Shown piece by piece: positions 1-5,183 of a stretch of 7,191 bases of DNA. Position 1 is the first letter of the stretch, and the number at the start of each line of letters is the position of its first letter. The position numbers were made by a program, and so were the translations under genes. Origin of the DNA: Arenibacter sp963972175 (lineage in GTDB: Bacteria; Bacteroidota; Bacteroidia; Flavobacteriales; Flavobacteriaceae); the NCBI GenBank assembly GCA_963972175.1, contig CAXAVP010000221.1, positions 1-7,191 on the forward strand, in the 5' to 3' direction. The notes beneath the pieces are model-generated. The model searched no databases, was not told the origin of the DNA, and was given only the letters and a program-made list of their open reading frames with translations.

Positions 1-253
1 AACCTAAATTGTAAATTTTTAGCCCAATTCTCATACAAATACGGTGGTAAATAGCATTGCTAACGCATTTGTTCCTCTTAAAAAGGATGGTACATCAATT
101 CCTATGTCTTCCAACTACTTCTATAGACCCATGTTCTTCACTGGTTCATGAAAAACAACTATCCAATTAAGCAGGATGCACATTGGAAATAAAATTGTAA
201 GCAGGCTTATAGGATTCTTTTAGGAAAAGGTCTCATTTGCCCTAATGTGATTA

Positions 254-414
254 CTAAGCCAATTGAGCCTTATTCAATTTAGGTTTACCTATATAAATAA
301 CCTGGCAATGCCTTTTAGAAATCTCAAAAACACCTTCACCTTTATCATTAAACAGCAAGTTTCAAATGCCTTGTTGCCTCCATAAAGATCCTATAACCTA
401 TCTTTGCAAGCCAT
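254..414 (-). pseudogene. Possible remnant of an unidentified gene
   Basis: Reading the minus strand from an ATG at 414-412 gives a short peptide, MACKDRL, then an in-frame TAG, then DLYGGNKAFET. Near 361 the protein-like reading moves to another frame and continues as NLLFNDKGEGVFEISKRHC and onward to a TAG at 256-254. The composition (G, E, K, hydrophobic alternation) resembles real protein more than random AT-rich DNA. One stop and one frameshift would have to be accepted. No family is recognised, so this is an inference from texture only. Confidence 0.17.
374..406 (+). promoter_or_regulatory. Putative promoter of the DUF3050 gene
   Basis: TATCTTTG at 399-406 matches the Bacteroidota -7 consensus TAnnTTTG exactly. 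A TTG at 374-376 lies 22 bp upstream, within the range reported for flavobacterial -33 boxes. The predicted start of transcription near 410 would give a leader of about 40 nt to the ATG at 453. Confidence 0.45.
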
Positions 415-452
415 AAAACTAACATAGCCCTAAACAGCTAAAAACTTATATA

Positions 453-1241
453 ATGGAAAGAATAAGACATATTGAGAGTGAAATAGCCGGTTTAAGAAAC
501 CAATTACAGAAACATAGGGTATATGAAAGCCTTCAAAGTATTTCGGATATTAAAATTTTTATGGAAAACCACGTATTTGCCGTATGGGATTTCATGTCTT
601 TACTAAAGGCACTTCAATTGGAGCTTACTTCCATGACACTACCATGGGTTCCTAGCAGTAACCCCAAACTATCCCGATTTATAAATGAAATTGTCCTTGG
701 AGAGGAAAGCGATATTAACGAACTGGGAGACCCCAAGAGTCATTTTGAAATGTATTTGGATGCCATGGATCAAATTGGTGCCGACAACAGAAACATATAC
801 AAGCTATTGAAGCTGTTAAAATCCGAAGGTAATCTGACAAATTCCTTAAATGAAATTCCGATCGATACGCGGATAAAGCAATTTGTACAGTTCACTTTTA
901 ACATTATAGATACTAAGAAACCACATCAGATAGCCGCCGCATTTACCTTTGGGAGAGAAGATGTTATTCCCGATATGTTCATCGAAATACTTAACAATGC
1001 CGACGCCGACAATAATTCCTATCATAAATTAATCTATTACCTACAAAGACATATTGAATTGGATGGAGATGAACATGGGCCATTATCGCTTCAAATGATA
1101 GCTGAACTTTGTGGTGAAGACAAGCTTAAATGGACCGAAACCTTAAGCGTTGCAAAACAGGCCCTTCAAAAAAGAATTGACCTTTGGGATGCAATCAACG
1201 ACCTAATTTTGTTGAAAAAGCATCCTCCTATTGAAGTATAA
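453..1241 (+). CDS. DUF3050 family protein (haem-oxygenase-like fold)
   Basis: A 262-residue soluble, largely alpha-helical protein with no signal peptide or membrane segment. I recognise the DUF3050 pattern: an N-terminal helical region, then NHVFAVWDFMSLLKALQ (residues 39-55), HFEMYLDAM (97-105), FTFGREDVIPDMF (164-176) and YLQRHIELDGDEHGP (196-210). The family is placed in the haem-oxygenase-like helical superfamily; its biochemical activity is not established. H40, E84/E85, H97, E99, E169, H200, D204 and H208 are polar residues in otherwise hydrophobic helices and could bind metal or haem; that is inference. The length is full for the family. The start is preceded by the A/T-rich leader usual here and by a good promoter. 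It stands alone, 181 bp before arsR, which has its own promoter, so it is probably not part of the arsenic operon. Confidence 0.85.
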   Translation: MERIRHIESEIAGLRNQLQKHRVYESLQSISDIKIFMENHVFAVWDFMSLLKALQLELTSMTLPWVPSSNPKLSRFINEIVLGEESDINELGDPKSHFEMYLDAMDQIGADNRNIYKLLKLLKSEGNLTNSLNEIPIDTRIKQFVQFTFNIIDTKKPHQIAAAFTFGREDVIPDMFIEILNNADADNNSYHKLIYYLQRHIELDGDEHGPLSLQMIAELCGEDKLKWTETLSVAKQALQKRIDLWDAINDLILLKKHPPIEV

Positions 1242-1369
1242 AGGTTAAATAGACCAGTACTACATAGGTTATTTCCTCCAATTCAAAAAATATTGGGTAG
1301 CACCAAATTCATTTATACGGTAGTTCTTCCTACAAGAAAAGAATATAACCCAAAAAAAAACAGAAAAAT

Positions 1370-1401
1370 TTTGGTCTACATTTTTATTCATCGTAATATT
1401 G
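1370..1401 (+). promoter_or_regulatory. Promoter of the arsenic operon
   Basis: TTTG at 1370-1373, a 20-bp spacer, and TAATATTG at 1394-1401 (one mismatch to TAnnTTTG) form a near-ideal Bacteroidota promoter. Transcription would start at about 1405, 18 nt before the arsR ATG at 1423. An 8-bp perfect palindrome, ATTGCAAT (1398-1405), sits over the -7 box and predicted start point, where a repressor would block initiation. Confidence 0.6.
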
Positions 1402-1414
1402 CAATGTACAAATA
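1390..1414 (+). promoter_or_regulatory. Candidate ArsR operator, copy A
   Basis: This 25-bp segment matches 1774-1798 at 20 of 25 positions without gaps. The shared blocks are ATCGTA, GCAAT and ACAAATA. It covers the -7 box and presumed transcription start of the operon and contains the palindrome ATTGCAAT. Position and repetition suggest the binding site of the repressor encoded just downstream. Binding itself is inferred. Confidence 0.4.
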
Positions 1415-1422
1415 CAAATAAA

Positions 1423-1755
1423 ATGGGTTTAGCTAAAACAGAAATATTCTCTGACCAACAAAATGAAATTGCAAGTTTTGCCAAGGTCTTTGGCCATCCT
1501 GCAAGGGTTGCCATTTTGCAGCACCTATTTAAAATAAATAGCTGTGTTTGTGGAGATCTGGTAAACGAAATAGGGTTGGCACAACCTACTATTTCACAGC
1601 ATTTAAAAGAATTAAAACTCCTGGGACTAATAAAAGGAAGTGTGGAAGGAACCAGCGTATGCTATTGTATCAATACGGACAAATGGCTGAAGATGAAGGG
1701 TGTTCTTAATCAATTTTTAAATCAGGATATATCCACTCAGGGAGATTGTTGCTAA
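1423..1755 (+). CDS. arsR: ArsR/SmtB-family arsenite-responsive repressor
   Basis: A 110-residue winged-helix repressor. In this family the dimer binds the operon promoter and is released when As(III) binds its thiolates. The sequence shows FGHPARVAILQHL (residues 23-35), the metal-site strand CVCGDL (41-46) and the recognition helix region GLAQPTISQHLKELKLLGLI (51-70), followed by the wing with C80 and C82. C41 and C43 match the CxC of E. coli ArsR, but its third cysteine is absent. C80/C82 or the terminal C109-C110 pair may complete the site. The ATG at 1423 is chosen. A TTG-initiated extension from 1399 would begin inside the predicted -7 box and before the transcription start. It is the first gene of the ars operon, 48 bp before the DUF6428 gene, and probably autoregulates the operon. 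Confidence 0.88.
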   Translation: MGLAKTEIFSDQQNEIASFAKVFGHPARVAILQHLFKINSCVCGDLVNEIGLAQPTISQHLKELKLLGLIKGSVEGTSVCYCINTDKWLKMKGVLNQFLNQDISTQGDCC

Positions 1756-1773
1756 AAAAATTTAAATTCATTA

Positions 1774-1798
1774 ATCGTATAATCGCAATAAACAAATA
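1774..1798 (+). promoter_or_regulatory. Candidate ArsR operator, copy B
   Basis: Second copy of the 25-bp segment found at 1390-1414 (20 of 25 identical), located between the arsR stop and the ATG at 1804. It lacks the intact ATTGCAAT palindrome (it reads AATCGCAAT) and has no good -33 box at the right distance. It could be an internal operator, a weak internal promoter or a decayed duplicate of the main control site. Confidence 0.33.
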
Positions 1799-1803
1799 GA
1801 AAA

Positions 1804-2277
1804 ATGAAGTTATCAGAGGTAAAAACAATACTAGGAAATTTGGACACCATTGCTTTTCAATTGCCCAATGGCAAATTGGTCCCCAATCACTTTCACGTGA
1901 CAGAGGTTGGCAAAATCACCAAAAACTTTATTGACTGCGGTGGTACCGTACGCAAAGAAGAGGTTGTAAATTTTCAGCTATGGGATTCCAACGATTATGA
2001 CCACCGACTACATCCTGAGAAATTGGTACACATCATAGAACTTTCGGAAAAGGTATTGGAAATTGGCGACTTGGAAATAGAAGTGGAATATCAAGGTGAA
2101 ACCATAGAAAAATTTGGATTGGACTTTGATGGCTCCAATTTTCTCCTCAATACCAAACAAACAGATTGCCTGGCCAAGGAGCAATGTGATATCCCTGCAG
2201 AAAAACCAAAAGTAAAACTATCCCAACTACAGGGAACCTCAGCCAATGGTTGCACTCCCAATTCCGGATGTTGCTAA
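1804..2277 (+). CDS. DUF6428 family protein of the arsenic operon
   Basis: A 157-residue soluble protein recognised as DUF6428, a family of unknown function commonly encoded inside ars clusters of Bacteroidota. There is no signal peptide or membrane segment. Residues 1-110 form the folded part: LPNGKLVPNHFHVTEVGKI (20-38, with H29 and H31), IDCGGTVRKE (43-52, with C45), then an acidic strand-rich region. Residues 111-157 look like a low-complexity cysteine tail with C122, C128, C150, C156 and C157, ending in SGCC. The thiols and the operon position suggest arsenite handling, for example binding or delivery to the ACR3 pump; that is inference. The start has an A-rich leader (AAATAGAAAA) typical of the phylum. 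The next gene begins 31 bp after its stop, so the genes are surely cotranscribed. Confidence 0.78.
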   Translation: MKLSEVKTILGNLDTIAFQLPNGKLVPNHFHVTEVGKITKNFIDCGGTVRKEEVVNFQLWDSNDYDHRLHPEKLVHIIELSEKVLEIGDLEIEVEYQGETIEKFGLDFDGSNFLLNTKQTDCLAKEQCDIPAEKPKVKLSQLQGTSANGCTPNSGCC

Positions 2278-2308
2278 CCCCTTTATCCACTTTAAAAAAT
2301 CACATTCC

Positions 2309-2944
2309 ATGACAGCAGTAAAGACAAAACTATTTGCCAACATTGAACAGCAGATAGCTAACTTGGACCTTGACCTTATAAGCCAAGAGCGCAAAGAAGT
2401 ATTACAACCGCTTGCCCTGTATATTCAGGAGAAAATAGATACCCAAGAACCCATTAGGATTAATTTTATATGCACCCATAATTCCAGAAGGAGTCATTTA
2501 TCCCAGGTCTGGGCACAAACAATGGCATTCTATTTTAACATAAAAAACGTCCACTGTTATTCTGGAGGAACAGAATCTACTGCCTTATTCCCTGTTGTGG
2601 CACAAACCCTAAAAAATACTGGATTCCAAATAGAAACCATTTCTGAAGGAAAAAACCCCATTTACAGTGTAAAATATGCCGAGAATGAGCCTCCCGTCAT
2701 TGGGTTTTCAAAGAAATTGGATGATGATTTTAATCCCAAATCCCAATTTGCTGCGGTAATGACCTGTTCGCAGGCAGACGGGGGATGCCCATTTATCCCA
2801 GGAGCTGAAAAACGCTTTCCTATTACTTTTGATGACCCAAAGGCGTTTGACAATACGCCGCAGCAGGCTGAAAAATATCAAGAAAGAAGCCTTCAAATTG
2901 CAACGGAATTGTTATACGTATTTGCTCAAATAAAACCCTTTTAA
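2309..2944 (+). CDS. arsC: Arsenate reductase, low-molecular-weight PTP type
   Basis: A 211-residue cytoplasmic enzyme predicted to reduce As(V) to As(III). It carries the PTP loop CTHNSRRS (55-62; CxxNxxRS, nucleophile C55, R61), the pair C153/C160 in TCSQADGGCP (seven residues apart, as C82/C89 of S. aureus pI258 ArsC), and FDDP (174-177) with the general-acid Asp. This three-cysteine set implies a disulfide relay with thioredoxin as reductant. It is much longer than the roughly 130-residue classical ArsC. It has about 50 extra N-terminal, mostly helical residues and an insertion around 115-140, a form common in Bacteroidota. The ATG at 2309 is chosen over an in-frame ATG at 2246, which would overlap the upstream gene by 32 bp and add an unlikely peptide. 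Its stop abuts the acr3 start. Confidence 0.88.
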   Translation: MTAVKTKLFANIEQQIANLDLDLISQERKEVLQPLALYIQEKIDTQEPIRINFICTHNSRRSHLSQVWAQTMAFYFNIKNVHCYSGGTESTALFPVVAQTLKNTGFQIETISEGKNPIYSVKYAENEPPVIGFSKKLDDDFNPKSQFAAVMTCSQADGGCPFIPGAEKRFPITFDDPKAFDNTPQQAEKYQERSLQIATELLYVFAQIKPF

Positions 2945-3994
2945 ATGGCTTTGAACAAAAAACTAAGCTTCTTGGACAGCTATTTAACACTATGGATTTT
3001 TATGGCCATGGCATTAGGGGTAGGTATCGGTTATTTTATGCCACAGTTTCCTGAATGGATCAACACATACAATAGTGGAACCACCAATATACCTATTGCA
3101 ATTGGATTGATTCTAATGATGTACCCTCCTTTGGCCAAGGTGAACTATTCCCTCTTGCCCAAAGTCTTTAAAAACACCAAAATTTTATCCATTTCATTAA
3201 TTCTTAACTGGATTGTAGGGCCTCTTTTAATGTTTGCCCTTGCCATTACTTTTTTAAGGGACTACCCAGAGTATATGGTAGGACTGATCTTGATCGGATT
3301 GGCCCGCTGCATTGCCATGGTTCTTGTTTGGAACGACTTGGCGGAAGGTAGTAGTGAATATGGTGCAGGACTGGTGGCACTAAACAGTATTTTTCAAGTA
3401 TTTGCCTATAGTTTTTACGCCTGGATCTTTATCACAGTACTTCCTCCGTACTTTGGCTTTGAAGGCGCCATTGTAGATATTTCCATAGCCACCATTGCTG
3501 AAAGTGTAGCCATTTATTTGGGAATCCCCTTTGTCTTAGGCTATTTAAGTAGATTCTTTTTAGTGAAGCTAAAAGGCAAGGAATGGTACGAAACAAAATT
3601 CATCCCAACCATATCGCCAATGACCCTGATCGCATTATTATTTACAATAGTGGTCATGTTTTCGCTAAAGGGTGAACTGATCGTTAAAATACCCATGGAC
3701 GTTTTAATTATTGCCCTGCCCCTACTAATCTATTTCACGCTCATGTTCATTATAGGTTTTTTCTTTACCAAAGCTATGGGTGCAGAGTATGACAAAACAG
3801 CCTCGGTGGCCTTTACAGCTGCCGGAAACAATTTTGAACTGGCCATCGCCGTTGCCATAGCGGTCTTCGGATTAAATTCCGGACAGGCCTTCGCAGGGGT
3901 TATTGGTCCGTTGGTTGAAGTCCCGGCCCTAATTCTATTGGTGCGCGTATCCTTTGGATTGCGAAAAAAATATTTCCTAAAAGCCAATGCCTAA
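2945..3994 (+). CDS. acr3: ACR3 family arsenite efflux permease
   Basis: A 349-residue inner-membrane protein with about ten hydrophobic helices (roughly 17-34, 50-66, 80-104, 110-130, 142-166, 178-203, 225-242, 250-275, 290-310, 315-338). Family markers are MMYPPLAKVNY (58-68), GLARCIAMVLVWNDLA (118-133) with the conserved cysteine C122 in TM4, and TAAGNNFELAIAVA (291-304) with the conserved glutamate E298 in TM9. Cys and Glu are the residues known to be essential for As(OH)3 transport in characterised ACR3 proteins. It exports the arsenite made by the preceding reductase, using the proton-motive force. The ATG follows the arsC stop with no gap, implying translational coupling. Length and ends are normal for the family, and it is the last gene of the operon. 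Confidence 0.92.
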   Translation: MALNKKLSFLDSYLTLWIFMAMALGVGIGYFMPQFPEWINTYNSGTTNIPIAIGLILMMYPPLAKVNYSLLPKVFKNTKILSISLILNWIVGPLLMFALAITFLRDYPEYMVGLILIGLARCIAMVLVWNDLAEGSSEYGAGLVALNSIFQVFAYSFYAWIFITVLPPYFGFEGAIVDISIATIAESVAIYLGIPFVLGYLSRFFLVKLKGKEWYETKFIPTISPMTLIALLFTIVVMFSLKGELIVKIPMDVLIIALPLLIYFTLMFIIGFFFTKAMGAEYDKTASVAFTAAGNNFELAIAVAIAVFGLNSGQAFAGVIGPLVEVPALILLVRVSFGLRKKYFLKANA

Positions 3995-4010
3995 ATCAGG
4001 ATTGGCTTTT
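3979..4010 (+). terminator. Hairpin terminator overlapping the acr3 stop codon
   Basis: Perfect 10-bp arms AAAAGCCAAT (3979-3988) and ATTGGCTTTT (4001-4010). A further CCT/AGG pairing (3990-3992 with 3998-4000) around a single bulged G leaves a 5-nt loop. The 3' arm ends in TTTT but is followed by GGGG, not a long T-tract. The TAA at 3992-3994 lies in the inner stem-loop. It is probably the 3' end of the ars mRNA. Confidence 0.6.
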
Positions 4011-4041
4011 GGGGTATTTAAGCCGTCAAAGGCCATATAAA

Positions 4042-4102
4042 AGGTCCTATTTTAAGGTGTTGAATACTTTTAGGAATCTAGTAAAACTACCAAATAGGAC
4101 CT
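4042..4102. repeat. 61-bp element bounded by 11-bp perfect inverted repeats
   Basis: AGGTCCTATTT at 4042-4052 is the exact reverse complement of AAATAGGACCT at 4092-4102, with 39 bp between. A weaker TTTTA/TAAAA pairing lies inside. As RNA it could fold into a long-loop hairpin; as DNA it could be a miniature mobile-element relic or a regulator site. No target-site duplication is obvious. Confidence 0.45.
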
Positions 4103-4196
4103 CACCTTTCCAATTGAAAAATAATGTCTATATCTAACGTATAACTCTATACCTGATTACAGCTCTCCGATTTACCACACCAAAAGAATTATATTG

Positions 4197-4213
4197 TTGA
4201 CCTAAGAGGTTAA
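4197..4213. repeat. Short hairpin TTGACCT/AGGTTAA
   Basis: Arms TTGACCT (4197-4203) and AGGTTAA (4207-4213) pair over a 3-nt loop with a single G/T position, which is a wobble pair in RNA. There is no T-tract on either side, so a role as terminator is doubtful. It may be an operator-like dyad upstream of the gene at 4319. Confidence 0.3.
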
Positions 4214-4264
4214 TCGTTTCGTGCCCCTTACCTGATTCCTGGGTAATATTACATCTATAGTCAA

Positions 4265-4297
4265 TTGCAATACCTTGGCATAAAATGCCTAACTTGG
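4265..4297 (+). promoter_or_regulatory. Weak candidate promoter for the gene at 4319
   Basis: TTG at 4265-4267, a 22-bp spacer, and TAACTTGG at 4290-4297 (one mismatch to TAnnTTTG). A small dyad, GGCAT-AAA-ATGCC (4277-4289), fills the spacer. Transcription would start about 18 nt before the ATG. Confidence 0.22.
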
Positions 4298-4318
4298 TAG
4301 GTAGTAGCAATAACTGTT

Positions 4319-4633
4319 ATGAAACCTATAAAAAGACTAAAGCTATTCCCCTTTGCCTGTTTCCAGGCCTTTCTGGGACTGCTAATTGGCCTGCTCTGCG
4401 GAATACTGTACGCCTTCGGCGGACTCCTTATTGATATTGGGGTCAGTTTAGGCCTACTTAGCCCTGAAGCCATGTCTACACCAGGATTGAGTGTGGGGAC
4501 CCTGCTGGCTTTTGGAGCACTCTTGGGGATGCCACTTATTTTTGCGGGAATTGGGTTTCTATTGGGAGCTATCGGAGCTATCCTTTACAATCTTTACGCT
4601 ATCTGTTTTGGCGGACTGAAAATAGACTTTTAA
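4319..4633 (+). CDS. Small glycine-rich integral membrane protein
   Basis: A 104-residue protein. A short basic head (MKPIKRLKLF) is followed by a hydrophobic segment at about 14-46 and a second at about 59-97, ending in NLYAICFGGLKIDF. The hydrophobic parts are rich in Gly, Leu and Ala. The ending (tyrosine-asparagine-leucine, then GGL and an acidic or polar terminus) resembles small Bacteroidota membrane proteins that start with a KxIKRLxP-type head and end ALLYNLxAxxxGGIxIE; membership is tentative and the function unknown. The basic N-terminus predicts a cytoplasmic start. The ATG at 4319 is the only good start, and the frame is clean and codon-like. It may be cotranscribed with the VOC gene 38 bp downstream. 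Confidence 0.6.
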   Translation: MKPIKRLKLFPFACFQAFLGLLIGLLCGILYAFGGLLIDIGVSLGLLSPEAMSTPGLSVGTLLAFGALLGMPLIFAGIGFLLGAIGAILYNLYAICFGGLKIDF

Positions 4634-4671
4634 TAGAGAACAACAACTAAACTTATAATAAATAGAAAAAC

Positions 4672-5046
4672 ATGATGAGAACAGAACCCATTATTGCCGT
4701 GGAAGACGTGGAAAAAAGTTCCAATTGGTACCAAAGACTTCTACAATGCAAAAGCGGTCACGGTGGGCCAACATTTGAAATTCTATTAAATGAGCAGGGG
4801 GAACAGATTCTTTCCCTGCACAAATGGGGGGAACACGATCACCCTACCCTTTCCAATCCAGATATAACAGCAGGAAATGGGTTGATCCTATATTTTGTGG
4901 TAGATGACCTGGATCTAATATGGAAAAACGCAGAATCCCTAAATTCTATAATAGAAAAGACACCACACATAAACCCCAATTCGGGACGTAGGGAATTTTC
5001 CATAAGAGATATTGATGGTTACTACTTGTCTATCTGCACCAAATAA
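4672..5046 (+). CDS. VOC (glyoxalase/bleomycin-resistance fold) protein
   Basis: A 124-residue cytoplasmic protein with the two-module beta-alpha-beta-beta-beta arrangement of the vicinal oxygen chelate superfamily. The first module shows IIAVEDVEKSSNWYQRLLQC (7-26) and ILSLHKWGEHDHP (46-58). The second shows LYFVVDDLDLIWKNAES (73-89) and GRREFSIRDIDGYYLSI (105-121), where RDxDGYYL is a superfamily signature. The usual metal ligands look altered: I8 lies where a His is common and S120 where a Glu is common. It may therefore bind a ligand or drug instead of acting as a metal-dependent lyase or dioxygenase. There are adjacent ATG codons at 4672 and 4675; either may be used. The leader AAATAGAAAAAC is A-rich, as before the DUF6428 gene. 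Substrate unknown. Confidence 0.78.
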   Translation: MMRTEPIIAVEDVEKSSNWYQRLLQCKSGHGGPTFEILLNEQGEQILSLHKWGEHDHPTLSNPDITAGNGLILYFVVDDLDLIWKNAESLNSIIEKTPHINPNSGRREFSIRDIDGYYLSICTK

Positions 5047-5183
5047 CAATAACTAAATCCTTCTTGGCTACAAAATACCCAACCACTATTAGCAGGTGAT
5101 TCATCAAAGAAAAGGCTCTTGGACCATAAAAGCAGATGAACCGCGAAGAGGAAATTTTAGATTACCGAAAACAGTGTTTTGAT

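Larger units (their letters stand above)
1..452. other. Intergenic stretch with decayed coding-like sequence
   Basis: No intact gene is visible. On the minus strand a short ATG frame (414 down to about 358) is broken by a TAG at 391-393. It appears to continue, after a frameshift near 361, as a protein-like 35-codon frame ending at a TAG at 254-256. On the plus strand one frame is open from 23 to 223 except for a TGA at 149-151. An 11-bp perfect inverted repeat links 1-11 and 275-285. The right end carries the promoter of the next gene. I do not recognise any family in the fragments, and they could be chance open frames. Confidence 0.4.
3995..4318. other. Non-coding interval with three hairpins
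   Basis: After the acr3 terminator arm, this gap holds a 61-bp element with 11-bp inverted ends (4042-4102), a 7-bp hairpin with one G/T mismatch (4197-4213) and a 5-bp hairpin (4277-4289). The 9-bp sequence TACCTGATT occurs twice (4150-4158 and 4229-4237). One minus-strand frame is open for 60 codons (4316 down to 4137) without a start codon. No gene is convincing. Confidence 0.4.

Noticed and set aside
1306..1344. Short dyads (such as TTCTT/AAGAA) after the DUF3050 gene as a terminator
   Set aside because: Stems of 4-5 A/T-rich pairs only, without a T-run.
1399..1422. TTG-initiated N-terminal extension of ArsR
   Set aside because: It begins inside the predicted -7 box and before the likely transcription start; the ATG at 1423 fits the family length.
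1269..1514. Minus-strand 81-codon frame over the arsR promoter and start
   Set aside because: Shadow of the arsR gene and its control region; composition not protein-like.
2246..2308. Upstream ATG for the arsenate reductase
   Set aside because: It would overlap the DUF6428 gene by 32 bp and add a non-homologous proline-rich peptide; the ATG at 2309 fits better.
5168..5180. AAAAC-AGT-GTTTT dyad between the convergent VOC and MFS genes as a bidirectional terminator
   Set aside because: Only five base pairs, A/T-rich, with no T-tract beyond the stem; too weak to call.
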